Shown here: positions 21,577 to 34,500 of the stretch, piece by piece
Position numbering within the stretch: position 1 is the first letter of the stretch
Layout: the number at the start of each line of letters is the position of its first letter
NCBI GenBank assembly: GCA_963082875.1
Contig: OY720099.1
Location: 17,527,066 to 17,591,065, forward strand
DNA from: Corella eumyota
Taxonomy: Eukaryota; Chordata; Ascidiacea; Phlebobranchia; Corellidae
Length of the DNA: 64,000 nucleotides
Direction of reading: 5' to 3'
Notes under the pieces: generated by a model
Told to the model about the DNA's origin: nothing
What the model saw: the letters and a program-made list of their open reading frames with translations, nothing else
Databases searched by the model: none
Made by a program: the position numbers and the translations under genes

Positions 21577-24047
21577 ATGAGTTTTCGAACCAGAATACAA
21601 AGCGTAGAAGCTCCTGGCTGCAAATGCACGCAAAGAAGCTGCGTAAAATTCATGAAAAACCAGGCTTTGCTTCTTGCAACTGTGGTTAGTGTAATACTTG
21701 GTATAGTTTTGGGAATTTTAATGCGATTTGCCGAGCTCTCGAAACTGGATATCACCTACTTCGCTTTTCCCGGCGATTTGTTTGTTAGAATGTTAAAGAT
21801 GGTTATTGTGCCGATCATAATAACTAGCCTCATATCAGGTGAATTGTTTATTTTTAATCACATTTTATTATTTGTGCCTAACAATTTTTAACAATTGAAT
21901 TTACTTTTTTGTCAGCTGTTGCTACTATCCCACAGACTGCGGCATCTAAGTTAGGTGGACGGGCTGTTTTGTATTATATCTGTACAACTCTATCTTCAGT
22001 AATACTTGGCATAATACTCGTTGTAGCAATTCAACCAGGTCACGTGATTTTTTTGTTTAGGACATAACTATATATGTATTTTTATTTTTAAAAAATTTTC
22101 AAAAATTTTTTTTTTTTTTGATTGCAATTTAATTTTTTAGGGTGGGGAGGAAGGCAGGATCGCTCCGGATCAATAAGAAGAGCGGAACCCGTCGACACTC
22201 TTCTTGATTTAGTCAGGTCAAAGTTAAATTCAATTTTTAAAAATTTAATTTTTAAATATTTCTTGTTTTAAAATTTAAATAATTTTTTTACAGAAATATG
22301 TTTCCAACCAATATAGTAGCAGCAACATTTAGTCAGGTAAATCAGTTAATATTGTAAAACTAAGCATTTTGCTTTTTTATGGCTACATTATTTTGTTGGT
22401 TAATACTTCTATATTAAAATAGGAATTTTCTGCACGTGATGAGATCACAGCGTTAAAAAATGTCACAACTTTTGTTTTGAACGAAACTACCAATCAAACA
22501 ACGAACTTTACCGAAGAAAAAATGGTCGTTGTCGATTATAAAATCGTAAGTTTTTAACAAATCTTAAATCGGAAAATTGTTGTTATAGTCTGTAACTTTT
22601 AAGCAATTTTAAAGGCTTAACGTAGGGTATCTATTTTTTAGGCAATAAATTCAAAATCTGGTATTAATGCTCTTGGCTTGATCGTCTTCTGTCTTACTTT
22701 TGGCTTAATTATTGCAAAGATGGGAGAAAAGGGAAAGATTTTGGTTCATTTTTTTGATGCTATGAACGAAGCAGTTTTAAGAATTGTTAAAATAGTAATC
22801 TGGTAAAAAAATAAAAAATAAATTTTTATTGTAATGTCAAGTTTAAGAAAAACTGAGACAAAAAATTTAAAATAACCATAATTCATTTTTAAAATAATTT
22901 TTCTTTTAATTTTATTTTAATGATAGCATTGATATTTTTAAGGTATGGCCCAATCGGGATTATGTTTCTGATTGCATCAAGAATAATGGGAATGGACAAT
23001 CCGCGTGAGGTAACTACAACAAAGACATAACTTTGTAAAAGCTTTATTTGTATTTTGTTTTTTAGGAACTGTCAAGTTTTGGCTTATACATGGCGACAGT
23101 ATCTGCAGGTCTTCTAATACACGGACTCATTATTTTACCTCTCATTTACTTTGCATTTACTCGCAAAAATCCTGTTCGCTATCTGGGAGGGGCATTACAA
23201 GTAAGTGTGTTGTTAAACCTAAATTTTAACTTGAAACTATGTTATTAGATGATATGCTTGAAATACAGAATATGTTTTATGTTTATAGGCGATTCTTACA
23301 GCATTGGCTACATCATCAAGTTCTGCAACATTGCCAGTTACAATCACTTGTGCTGAGAAAAACAATCATGTTGATCGGAGAGTGTCAAGGTAATAATTGC
23401 ACTTTTAAACCACCCTTCGTGAATATAACTATCAAAAACTTATATTTAAGATTTGTTTTGCCGATTGGTGCAACTATAAATATGGACGGCACTGCTTTAT
23501 ACGAAGCTGTGGCTGCAATTTACATAGCACAAGCTAACGGGATCTCTCTGAGCTTTGGCCAAGTTTTAGCTGTCAGGTAAAATTAAATTACTACAATTAA
23601 AACCTAATTATTAGATAAAAGTTAGTGGTAAATGACTTATCAAAACTTATATTTAAGCATTACGGCTACAGCAGCTAGCATAGGTGCAGCAGGCGTACCT
23701 CAAGCTGGATTGGTAACTTTGATCATAGTTCTTTCAGCAATAGGTCTTCCTGCGGACGACATTCAGCTGATTTTGGCAATTGACTGGCTACTGTAAGTTA
23801 CATTAAAAAATGACTTTCTGACAAGACAGGCGACTGCTATTATTATTATAATTGCAGCATTTGACAGGATTTTTTTTGTTTTAGTGACAGGTTTAGAACT
23901 TCAATCAATGTGTGGGGAGATTCAATTGGTGCGGGGATAATTGCGCATCTCCTGAGAGATGACTTGCGCAAAATGGACGAAGAAAAGAAGCCAATGGAAG
24001 GAATCGATAACGGAGGCCTTGTGCTTGAAGAATCTTCGCGAATGTAA
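21577..24047 (+). CDS. SLC1A (EAAT-type) glutamate/aspartate transporter, copy 2
   Basis: Twelve exons: 21577-21838, 21916-22038, 22141-22216, 22294-22336, 22423-22545, 22642-22802, 22943-23009, 23066-23200, 23289-23389, 23451-23576, 23658-23792 and 23885-24047, giving 504 residues. Every intron has the same phase as in copy 1, and eight exons have identical lengths; only exons 1, 3, 5 and 12 differ. It has [10 protein letters not shown] (hairpin 1), NMDGT (374-378), AAGVPQAGL (hairpin 2), and helix-8 residues D452, R455, T456 and N459, so it should also carry acidic amino acids. Exon 5 again encodes a glycosylated loop (NVT, NET, NQT, NFT). The tail is shorter than in copy 1 and ends SSRM, another class I PDZ-type end. 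Introns are compact and free of SINEs, unlike copy 1. Confidence 0.93.
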
Positions 24048-24157
24048 AAGTTTTTGACGTACTTAAGCTTGTAAAAATCGCTCTTTTATTACTACCTTTA
24101 GCTTTTAACCTGTACTTTATCGCTTTATTAATATTTTAATTTTTAATACAAAATTTT

Positions 24158-24163
24158 AATAAA
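24158..24163 (+). terminator. Polyadenylation signal AATAAA of SLC1A copy 2
   Basis: Canonical hexamer about 110 bases after the stop codon. Confidence 0.5.
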
Positions 24164-24841
24164 CATTTTCAGTCTTATTAAAGTAAGTTTTTAATAGTAA
24201 CAAGTTTTTTGGACTTTATTATAAACAAGGATAAACTGTACGCATGTGTTTCATGCATGGCTAAACTTTAAACAAAACAAAGCCACGAGGAAGGAATTGC
24301 GCATAATTTTTTTCTTAAACGGAAAATTTATTTTTAATCTGCTTAAATCGAGCAAATTAGAAGGCAAATGTACTCAGGTTTGTTGCAAATAATATCTGAT
24401 GTCTCAATCTTTGTAGATTAGTTATATTTTCAGTTAAGGTAATGTTTTGTTTTCTAAAAATGGGACTTCTTTTGTAAGGACTCAATTTCCAATTGGTTAT
24501 ATTATAATATTGAAGACCTAACTGCACTTGGCTTGATTCATGATAATTAAATAAAAGTTGTATTCAAAAATTGCTACTCCTGCGACTAAAACATGTGGGA
24601 AATTTATCAGGTACTTGCTAGCCCTACAGTCTCATAGTTTATATTTGATTCATCTGTTAGTCTGGACCTAAGTGACGCGTTCATCAATCTAACGTTTTAA
24701 AAAGATAATTTAAGATGTTGTTATAATTGGATGGTATCTCATTTTTCAACTGCTTAATTTTTCTTTTGCTGGATACATTTGGTAATAATTACTTTTTGCC
24801 TTTTATATTGCCTTGTCAGCAACTTGATGAAAATATCTATT

Positions 24842-24860
24842 TTATATATATATATATATA
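24842..24860. repeat. (TA)n microsatellite
   Basis: Uninterrupted TA dinucleotide run in the intergenic region. Confidence 0.8.
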
Positions 24861-25544
24861 CAAATTTCTTGCATAACCAAATACAATTCACCCAGAAGAT
24901 CTTCACATAGAATCTTGTCCAAAACTGTTATGATGTCATGCTTTAAGATTACTTATTAAAACAAAGAAATATAAACCATTATGTATGTATTAAAAAAATG
25001 ATTTGGCATAAGTGGCAACCAAATTTGATTTTGGGTTGCATATTTAATGGTTTTTGCCACTTTGTCCAAAATAATTGATTCTCAACTTCCACCTTCTTAC
25101 TAATATAGTGCAAGTTATTATATATACCTATTCGGTAAATTCTTATAAAATACTTTTTTGTTATTTAACAATTTTTTTTCAAAGCCTTTTTTTAATGTCT
25201 AAAATTATTTTTTTTTAATGTCTAAAATTCTATCCAATGTATACTCCCACAATATGTATTCTATTGCCGATAAGGTTCCCTTGTTAACTATCCATTAAAG
25301 GAGTCCTTATAAATTACATAGAAGATAGATAGTATCACCAATACTTATAAAATCTAATAATATTATAATAACGGTGTAGGCAACTCAAGATTAAGTTTGA
25401 TTTTTTCTATGTGTTATATATAAAGTAACATCTTCATTACATCAAGGATAAATTTTAAAACATTTTTTTCTTCTTGCAAATCTTTCACTAATAATTTTTG
25501 TGACCAAAAAGTTTTATTCAGAAAAATTTAGCTTAAACACTGAA

Positions 25545-28500
25545 ATGAATCGGCAGCAAAATTATTATCGCCAAAGAGAAGAAGGTCAGAGGGGAAGAGC
25601 AAACTTCCAATCAAATTATAGAAGAAGGGGAGGACCTCGTTTTAGTCCTTCGCAGCCAATGAATCGGAATAACCACTTTCGGGATCAAAGATACAAGTAA
25701 AAAAACCTTTATATTTTCAGTGCAAACTGATTTTTTTTGCCACTGCTCTTAGGACTTCGTACATTTTAAGTTTCTTTAAATTTAAGGAATTATCGATAAA
25801 TTTTTTTATTTTTTTTAGTCGCAATTCAGATTCTACACAATTTCGTAATTTCAACAACAACCAAAATTATCACAATCCTGATGAGAACAGGAGTCCAAGA
25901 GGCAACTTTAATCATCGTGAAAATTTCAATTTTCATAATACCAATAATCAAAATCGCAATTTCAACAAAAATCACAATCGTCAGTTTAACGATCACTTTA
26001 ACAATAACTCTAGACAACAAACTAGTAGTCCTGTTTTTAGAAATACTTATAATAAAATGGTTAGCAATTCAGAAAGACCTGACATGTTGAACCGAAACAG
26101 CAACCGCCAGAACCCAACTGAACATAGCGAAAGAAGGCCCTTCAAAAAAATAACAGATCCCAGAAAGTGCTTTGGTTCTAACCGAAGACGATCATCACCA
26201 CATCAAAGCAATAATAAACAAATTGAACAGATTGTTCTTAAAAAGCCTGGGCCTGCTAAGAGCATTGAAAATGTACACTCTGCTTCAACAAGCAATATTC
26301 AGATTCAGAGAAACAATGAGGATCTTACTACAAACCATGAACTAGCTGAAGAAGATGATATATCAATTGCAATAGGGTAAATATAAATAAATGGGAGCTC
26401 TATTAGCCTCGTCCCCCAAGTTTATAAAATACTGAATAGGCGGAATTTTTACCCTAATCTTCTCTTGTACAATCTGCCCTTCCGTATTCATTTTAGTATA
26501 AGATGACGGTAATAGAGCTCTAATAAATGTATATATCCAATTCATGGGCATTGTGACGTGTCATTAGTGGGAATTGAACCCAGGATCTCTTATTGTGATT
26601 CCTAGTGGATACACTATGAAGTTTTTTGGTATTTAAAGTAACATTAATTTATATAGGACTGTATATATATATATATATATAATTTTTTTTTTGTATATAT
26701 ATATATATCTTTATCCTCGATGTGGGAAAGTCGAATGCGCGACTTGAACATAGAGTAACATCAGTTACTTCGACCCAGTCTTGAGTTGCCTGTGGCAGTT
26801 TGGGATATTATAGATTATAATTGCCCGATAATTATACTGCTGATTAAGTGCTGGCTCAGCAGAAGTTTATACCGTTTATAGCGCCTTACTCAAGGGCGCT
26901 ACAGCATGAGAGTAGTGGGGATTGAATCCACGACCTCATGTGTGGTGTAGCAAGTGTTCTTACCACTACACCAGGCTGCCGGTTTTTAATATTTTTTAAA
27001 TGTCAATATTTTAGGGAATTTAGTTGTTCCGATTGCGATGATTTATTATATGATGATCTAATCTTAGAAGATGATGAAATACTTACCAATAATCCTACAC
27101 AAATTGAGGGGTAATTTTATTTACATTCAATTAATTGAAGTTGTGAAATTTATGAAAATTATCGTAGTCTATTTACTTAAAATATTATTTATTATAGAAC
27201 TACACAAAAGGATAAAAATGAGAAAAGACCTATTGTAGAAGGTAAGTTTTCGGAAATTTTTGTTTTAAAAATTGATTCTGAATTTTTAGCTTTATTTAAT
27301 TTTAGTTAAGTATTACTTGCGTTCTTAAGACTTGCGACATTTTTGTAGATAATTTTGACCAACTTGACACTCTTGAGCAACTGCAAAATGCCATTGACAG
27401 CATCACAAATTCTTCCGAAAGTTTTTTGCCACCGAACACCAACCAAAAATCACCAAATTTTGCCAAACAAACTCCGGAACACATCAAAAACATGATGTCT
27501 CCCAAAGTGATGTTAAATAATTGTTACCTAACTCCCAAAGACCCTGCAACACCCATAAGTCAAAGTACCCCAGTTAGGGAAAATAAAAATCAACTATCTC
27601 CGATTTTGACAAGCTCTCTTGCTAAAAATCAGAACAAAATGGTGCCATCGAGTGTTACAAAATCAGCTGTGAAAAGAAAGAATTCTGACATTGAGAAGTC
27701 GTCGGCTTTCTCGGTAAGTTTTTTTTTTTTAATTCTTTCTTGGTAAGTTTTTTTTTTTTTGTATATATCTTTATCCTCGATGTGGGAAAGTCGAATGCGC
27801 GACTTAAACATAGAGTAACATAAGTTACTTCGACCCAGTCTCGATTTGCCTGTGGCAGTTTGGGATATCATAGAGACTATAATTGCCCGGTAATTATGCT
27901 GCTAATTAAGTGCTGGCTCACCAGGAGTTTATACCGTTTATATCACCTTACTCAAGGGCGCTACAGCATGACATTAGTGGTGATTGAACCCACAACCTTA
28001 TGTGTAGTGTAGCAAGAGTTCTTACCACTACACCACGCTGCCGTAAATATATTTGTAATATGTAAATTAATAACATATTCTTTGTTAAAGCTATAAGTTA
28101 ACTTAATTTATTTTGTAAATTACAGTTGAAAACTGAACTTTTGTCTCCAACAAAGCCAAACAACAAACTCCAACCAACTTCATCAAATAAACGAAAGAAA
28201 ACTGGCAACAACAAATACAAAATCCCACTTAAAAGTCATTCCCATGTAAAGATTGAGACATCAGATGACACTGATTCGTTTAAAACTGATCAAAAAAATC
28301 CCAGCAAAAATTTGAAACGAAAAAAGATAAATTTGAAGCGTTCAACTCAGAAAGCTACGCAAAGATTTGAAGATAAAATTTTGGAAAATCATCAAAAAAA
28401 ATTGCAAGTCGAAAATTTGACGCCTTCTAATAACAACCCAAAATCAGTCAACCATAAAGACAATTCAGAAGTCCCTAGCACTTCAAGTTTTTCTAAATCT

Positions 28501-31500
28501 TTGAGAAATTTGACTCCGGAAAATGAGGAGCGAAGAGTAGTGATGAAGGAATCAAATCACGACATGAGGATCTCAGTGTCTCAGGACCTCCAGCTCACTC
28601 CGACATCTTCAGATCAAAGTGGAGACAAGCAATCACAAAAAGACGAGGAAGAGGAGATAATGAAGAAGTTGCTGGAGGAGCAGGAAGCTTGTTTTAAGCA
28701 AAATCAACGAAGATCCAGCAAAGCTCAAAATCAAACAGATAATAATGGTTAGATAGTTTAAATAATTTAGTTTTAATTTTTTTTAACTTGTTTAAGTTTT
28801 TTTTTTTCAAAAAGACGAGGAAGAGATGATGAAGAAGTTGCTGGAGGAGCAGGAGGCTTGTTTCAAGCAAAATCAGCGAAGATATTCATCCAAAAAAACT
28901 CAAAATCAAACAGATAATAATGGTTAGATAATTTAAATAATTTAGTTTTAATTTTTTTTAACGTGTTTAAGTTTTTTTTATTATTATCATTGTCTAACTC
29001 TAATTGGCTAACTTACACTTTATTGATAATGATGGCAACAATTTTCATAATAATTTTTTTTTAATAAAGGTCAACTTAATCAATACCAACAGGAAGATGG
29101 AAAAGAAAAAAAATCATCATCTCAGAATAATTTAAAAAATGTTAGCTCTGATTTGGAGGAAGGAGAAATATTAGAAAAAAATGAACAAAATATGAAGCAA
29201 GGACAATCACAAAAGTTGCCAGAAGCAGAATTAGGTTCGGGTTACTAAAAACCAAAAATATTTTAATAATTTCCAATTATAAAATGGAAAGTGTTTAAAA
29301 TTTTGATATATGTATTTTATTTGTTAATTTTTTTTTAGCTAAATTGGACGAAGATTATGACAAAATAAATAACATGTATGCACCAGATGAGGATTGTATG
29401 TCCCAGTACTTAACAGATAGGTAGAACTTTATTTAGATTCTATTTAAGTCTGGATTTGCCTTTGGCATTTTGGGATATTATAAATTGCCCGATAATTGAG
29501 CTGCTGAATTAGTAATGGCCAGGAGTTTATACTATTTATAGCAACTTAGTTAAGGGCACTATAGCATGGTATCACTGGGAATCGAACCCAGGGCCTCATG
29601 TATTGAAACCAAAGGTTCTGACCACTACACCACACTTCAGTCTATTTTATATATATATATATATATATATAGGTGCTATTTCTTTAAATTAAGTACAATA
29701 TCAATTAAACATGGTAATATACATAGTAAATATAAAGCAAAAAATTAGCTGTTTCTTTATATATTATATACAATTAAGGACATCATGGTAATGTTATTGT
29801 ATTGCCCAACTTATTTTGTATTTTGTGATTAAGGAATACCCAACAAATTAATATGATGCAACAATCAAGCAACAAACCCTGCGACAAAAACAACAATGTA
29901 AATACAAGAGGTAGCATTCATAACCAGGTATTAAAAACATGGTTCTCAATAAGCTTACTTTCAAATAAATTTTTCTTAAAACTAAATAATGATTGTTGTT
30001 TTTTTGAAGATTGCATTTGTTCAGCAACCTACAAAAACTAATGCTGGCAAAGCTAAAGTAAGTTTTCTAGTTATGTGTAGTAGTATTTTCTAAATAAAAT
30101 TTGAAGTATTACTAAATATAAATATGATAAAAAGACCGCCAGCGTGGTGTAGTGGTAAGAACACTTACTACATCACCATGAGATCGTGGGTTTAATCCCC
30201 ACTGCTCTCATGCTGTAGCGCCCTTGAGTAAGAAGCTATAAACTGTATAAACTCCTGCTAAGCCAGCACTTCATTAGCAGCATAATTACCGGGCAATTAT
30301 AGTATAATATCCCAAACTGCCACAGGCAACTCGAGACTGGGTCGGAGTAACTGATGTTACTCTATGTTTAGGTCTCGCATTCGACTTTCCCACATTGAGG
30401 ATAAAAAAATATACAAACAAGTTGAACTTCACAGTTTGGGATACTATTGATTAAATGATGATGATTAATCTGCTTATTCTTGTTCATTTGCTTATTTTTA
30501 ACAATTAGCTTAACCGGAGTTAATAGTGCCTTACTTAACCCAGAATTTAACTGGTAAAAAATGGAATTATTTTAATTTTACAGAGTTCTTTTAATATGGT
30601 GTTGAACTTATTAAAAGCTGACGGTGCTTTTCAGACTCTAATCGCGACTGACAATTTCTTTAAAATATTTTCAGAACTCAACTTTAATGGAAATCCAAGG
30701 TCTGAGGGACAGATTCTTATAATGAGGTAAATTGTTTGAATATTTCTAAAAAAAATATTACAAAAAAAATAGTTTTTTACATTTTTAATAAAATAGCAAC
30801 TTGGTGTAGTGGTTAAAACAATTGGTTTTACTAAACTGGAGTCTGGGTTCAATCCCTCCTGCTGGAGCACTCTTGAGTTAGGCGCTGTTAACAGTATAAG
30901 CTCCAACTGAGCCTAAAACCAATGTTTAGGTTGTAGTGCCGATCAAAATGGTGATTGTAAATCGTCGATTTTTGACAGTGTTTTGCAATTCCGCGATTAA
31001 GAAATCGGCAAATTGGTAATTACGTAACATTCAATTTTGTGTCACAATGAAACCTGCACATTTATGTTTTAACCACATAGATTTCTATAAACTTTTTAAG
31101 AATATTATTATGTTATAATTCAAATAGTGTACGTATATTCTTATTTGTTAACTCTACGCAAAATCAATTTACAGCGTGTTCTTTTCGCGCTAGTAAAAGT
31201 GCTATTCGTTCTTGTGTAATATAATGTTACGGCACACCACTAAATAAAAATAATTGTTTTTTTGTATATATCTTTATCCTCGATGTGGAAAGGTCAAATG
31301 CGCGACCTAAACATAGAGTAACAACTGTTACCTCAACCCAGTCTCAAAATGCCTGTGGCAGTTTGGGATATTCAGCAGGAGTTCACTATGTTTATAGCGC
31401 TTTACTCAAGGGGGCTACAGCATAAGAACAGTGGGGATTGAACCAAGAACCTCATGGTGGTGTAGCAAGTGTTCTTACCACTACGCCACGCTACCGGTAT

Positions 31501-34500
31501 GTAGCCTATACATTAAATGACAAATGGGAAAATTTACATTATATATAGTAGGGATGGGCCAATCGAATCCGAGTCCGAGTACTCGGCCCGAGTATTAAGA
31601 ATATTTTAATACTCGTGCTCGTCGAGCATTTTTTAGTACTCGGACGCCAAGTAATAATTTGTCATTTAAGATCGTATACGATTTACTAAACATAAAAAAA
31701 CACGAGGTTTGCCTTTTTCTAATAATTTATAATCTACTCTCAATTATATCTCGTTCAAGCAACGATTGCGCAACAAATACACTTTTCAGTTAGTAAAATT
31801 TTACACATAAGAAATTTGAGACTTTTACATTTTCGTTTGGACTTAAAATGATATTGCTATCAGCGGTAAGTAGTTTTGCCAACGTTAAACACTTTATAAT
31901 CAATAAATACGTGTTTTTTGGCAAATTTTGCAGTTTTAAAATTTTGCTGGAAAGATTCTCGTAACCAGTTACATACGTTTAAATGACATCATAACCGAGT
32001 ACTCGGACTCGGCCGAGTATCGCGACAAAATACTCGGGCTCGTCGAATCCGAGTAATTTGGATTTCAGCCCATCCCTAATATATAGTATATATATGTATA
32101 TTGTTATTTTACATTGTTTTATTTTAGGCTAACTGCAAAGTTGTCAAAGTTTAACAAAATGATAGAATTGGAAAAAGTTGTTGGCTTGGCACTCACTAAA
32201 GATGTAATTGTAAATGAAAATACCCTTGATCATTTGTTTCAATTTTTTATTAAAACAAGCCAATACAACAAGATAGTAGACACTATTGAAAAGGTAAAAC
32301 TAATAAAAATGTTCAAAAACCAGTCAAATTTTTAATAGATATATTAAATATGACTTTTTCGTATTGTTAATTTATTTGTATATATATATGTTTAAAAAAA
32401 ATAATTTAAAAATAGCAAGAGTGTATTTCGTATATGTAAATTGCATATAAAGATCTCTTTACAGAAAATTTTTTATTTTTTTTGTATATATCTTTACCCT
32501 CGATGTGGAGAAAGTCGAATGCGCGACTTAAACATAGAGTAACATCAGTTACTCAGACCCAGTCTCAAGTTGCCTGTGGCAGTTTGGGATATTATAGATT
32601 ATAATTGCCCAGTAATTATGCTGTTGATTAAGTGCTGGCTCAGCAGTAGTTCGTACCGTTTATAGCGCCTTACTCAAGAGCGCTACAGCATGAGGTCAGT
32701 GGGGATTAAACCAACGACCCCATGTGTGGTGTAGCAAGCATTCTCGCCACTACACCATGCTGCCGGTTAAATATATATACTATAAATATTTTTTATTTTT
32801 CTGTTTTTTCAAACTATTTATTAATTTTTTAGATTAAGAATCAAAAGCTGATGACCCCTCGTGCTATTAATAACCTCAATAAAATGTGGGGCAAGCCAGT
32901 TAATAATTCCCATCAGCTGAACCAGAATCGGCACCAGGGTTCAAGAAATAACCGAAGTAACAACAACCAACCTAATCAGCGTCAGAAAATTTCGCCAAAC
33001 AAAATTAACCCAAGGAATCAGTCACCTGTTGAGGGATTTAAACCAAGTCGAAATTTTCAAAGGCCTGCTCTTTTGAGCACAAATACATTGGTCAATGGAA
33101 ATTGTGGTTCTTTAGTGAATAATAATGATCATCGTGCTTTTATTAAGCTTAAGCAAAACCAAAATTTGGAACCAGGTTTGGTACCAAATCCAACCAAAAA
33201 TAGTGAAGATTGTAAATTCCAGCAACAAAAATTGGGTTCGAGCAACTTTAAGAGCAGGAATAATAATTCAAAAAATATTCGGACTCAATTTAGATCTTCT
33301 CTTTCTCCGAGCATTGGAAAGAATATTTTAAACTTTAGGTTGCAAGTAAGTATTGCAATGGAAATTGAAGTGGTCTTTTATGTTTTATTTTAGTTTTTGA
33401 CACATTTAGTCTTATATTCAACTTCTCAATTTATATTTTTAACAAATATTTTAATATATATAAATATTTATTTTTTTTGTTGTAGGATTCAAATGAAAAC
33501 AATATCGGAACCAATTCAACTAAAATAAAAAGTGTCACAATTAGAATTAAGGTTTTATTATTTTACTTTTTTAATATTTAAGTTTATTTAAATTAGTTTT
33601 TTTTGACCTATTGCGTGGTGTAGTGGTAAGTTCAATCCCCAATGATCTCATGCTGTAGCGCCCTTGGGTAAGGCGCTATAAACGGTATAAACTCCTGCTG
33701 AGCCAGCACTTAATCAGCAGCATAATTATCGGGCAATTATAATCTATAATATCCCAAACTGCAACACGCAACTCGAGACTGGGTTGGAGTAACTGATGTT
33801 ACTCTAAGTTTAAGTCGCGCATTGGACTTTCCCACATAGAGAATAAAGATATAAACAAAAAAAAAAACTGACTTGTTTTTTGATGTGTAGATAATAGCCT
33901 CTTCTTAATCATAGCTAAAATAGAATTATTTTAATATTTGTCGGTATTATTTTAACTGTTTAAACACAAATTGACTAACATATTGCCACATTATTTAGGA
34001 GGCAGTGAAGTGTCATGATTGGTGCTCGCTGGGCCGTAACTTTGGCGAGTTTATATCAGTGGTTGGATCAAGTATGATTAAAGACGAAATACTGAAAGGT
34101 TTTATCGAGATACTAACTCTAACACAAAATAGTAATGCCATCATGTTTTTTGAGTTTGAAAAATCAGCAACCCTTTATATTACCCAGAACTGTAAGTTAA
34201 ATACATGGTATGGTACTTTAGTTGTTTTTTACTGCGCTACCGTGGTTTTAAAATGATTTTTTTTGTTCGGTTTAGGCCCAGAAGAAATTGAATTAATGAA
34301 ATATTGTCTTACCAGGATTGCTCTATCTTTAATTTACAGTTGCAACGGCTCATTTGTAAGTTTGCACTTCACATAAAACCACAATCAATTAAAATTTGTA
34401 TTTTAAGTTAAAATAGGTTATAATTTAAAATAGCATCAAATTTATAGATTTAATAAAGTTTTTCTTTTATATTTTTTATACTAGTCAATAGCCTGCCCTA

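Larger units (their letters stand above)
24048..25544. other. Intergenic between SLC1A copy 2 and the Asn-rich gene
   Basis: Contains the polyadenylation signal AATAAA at 24158-24163 and a (TA)n run at 24842-24860. No coding exon recognised. Confidence 0.6.
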
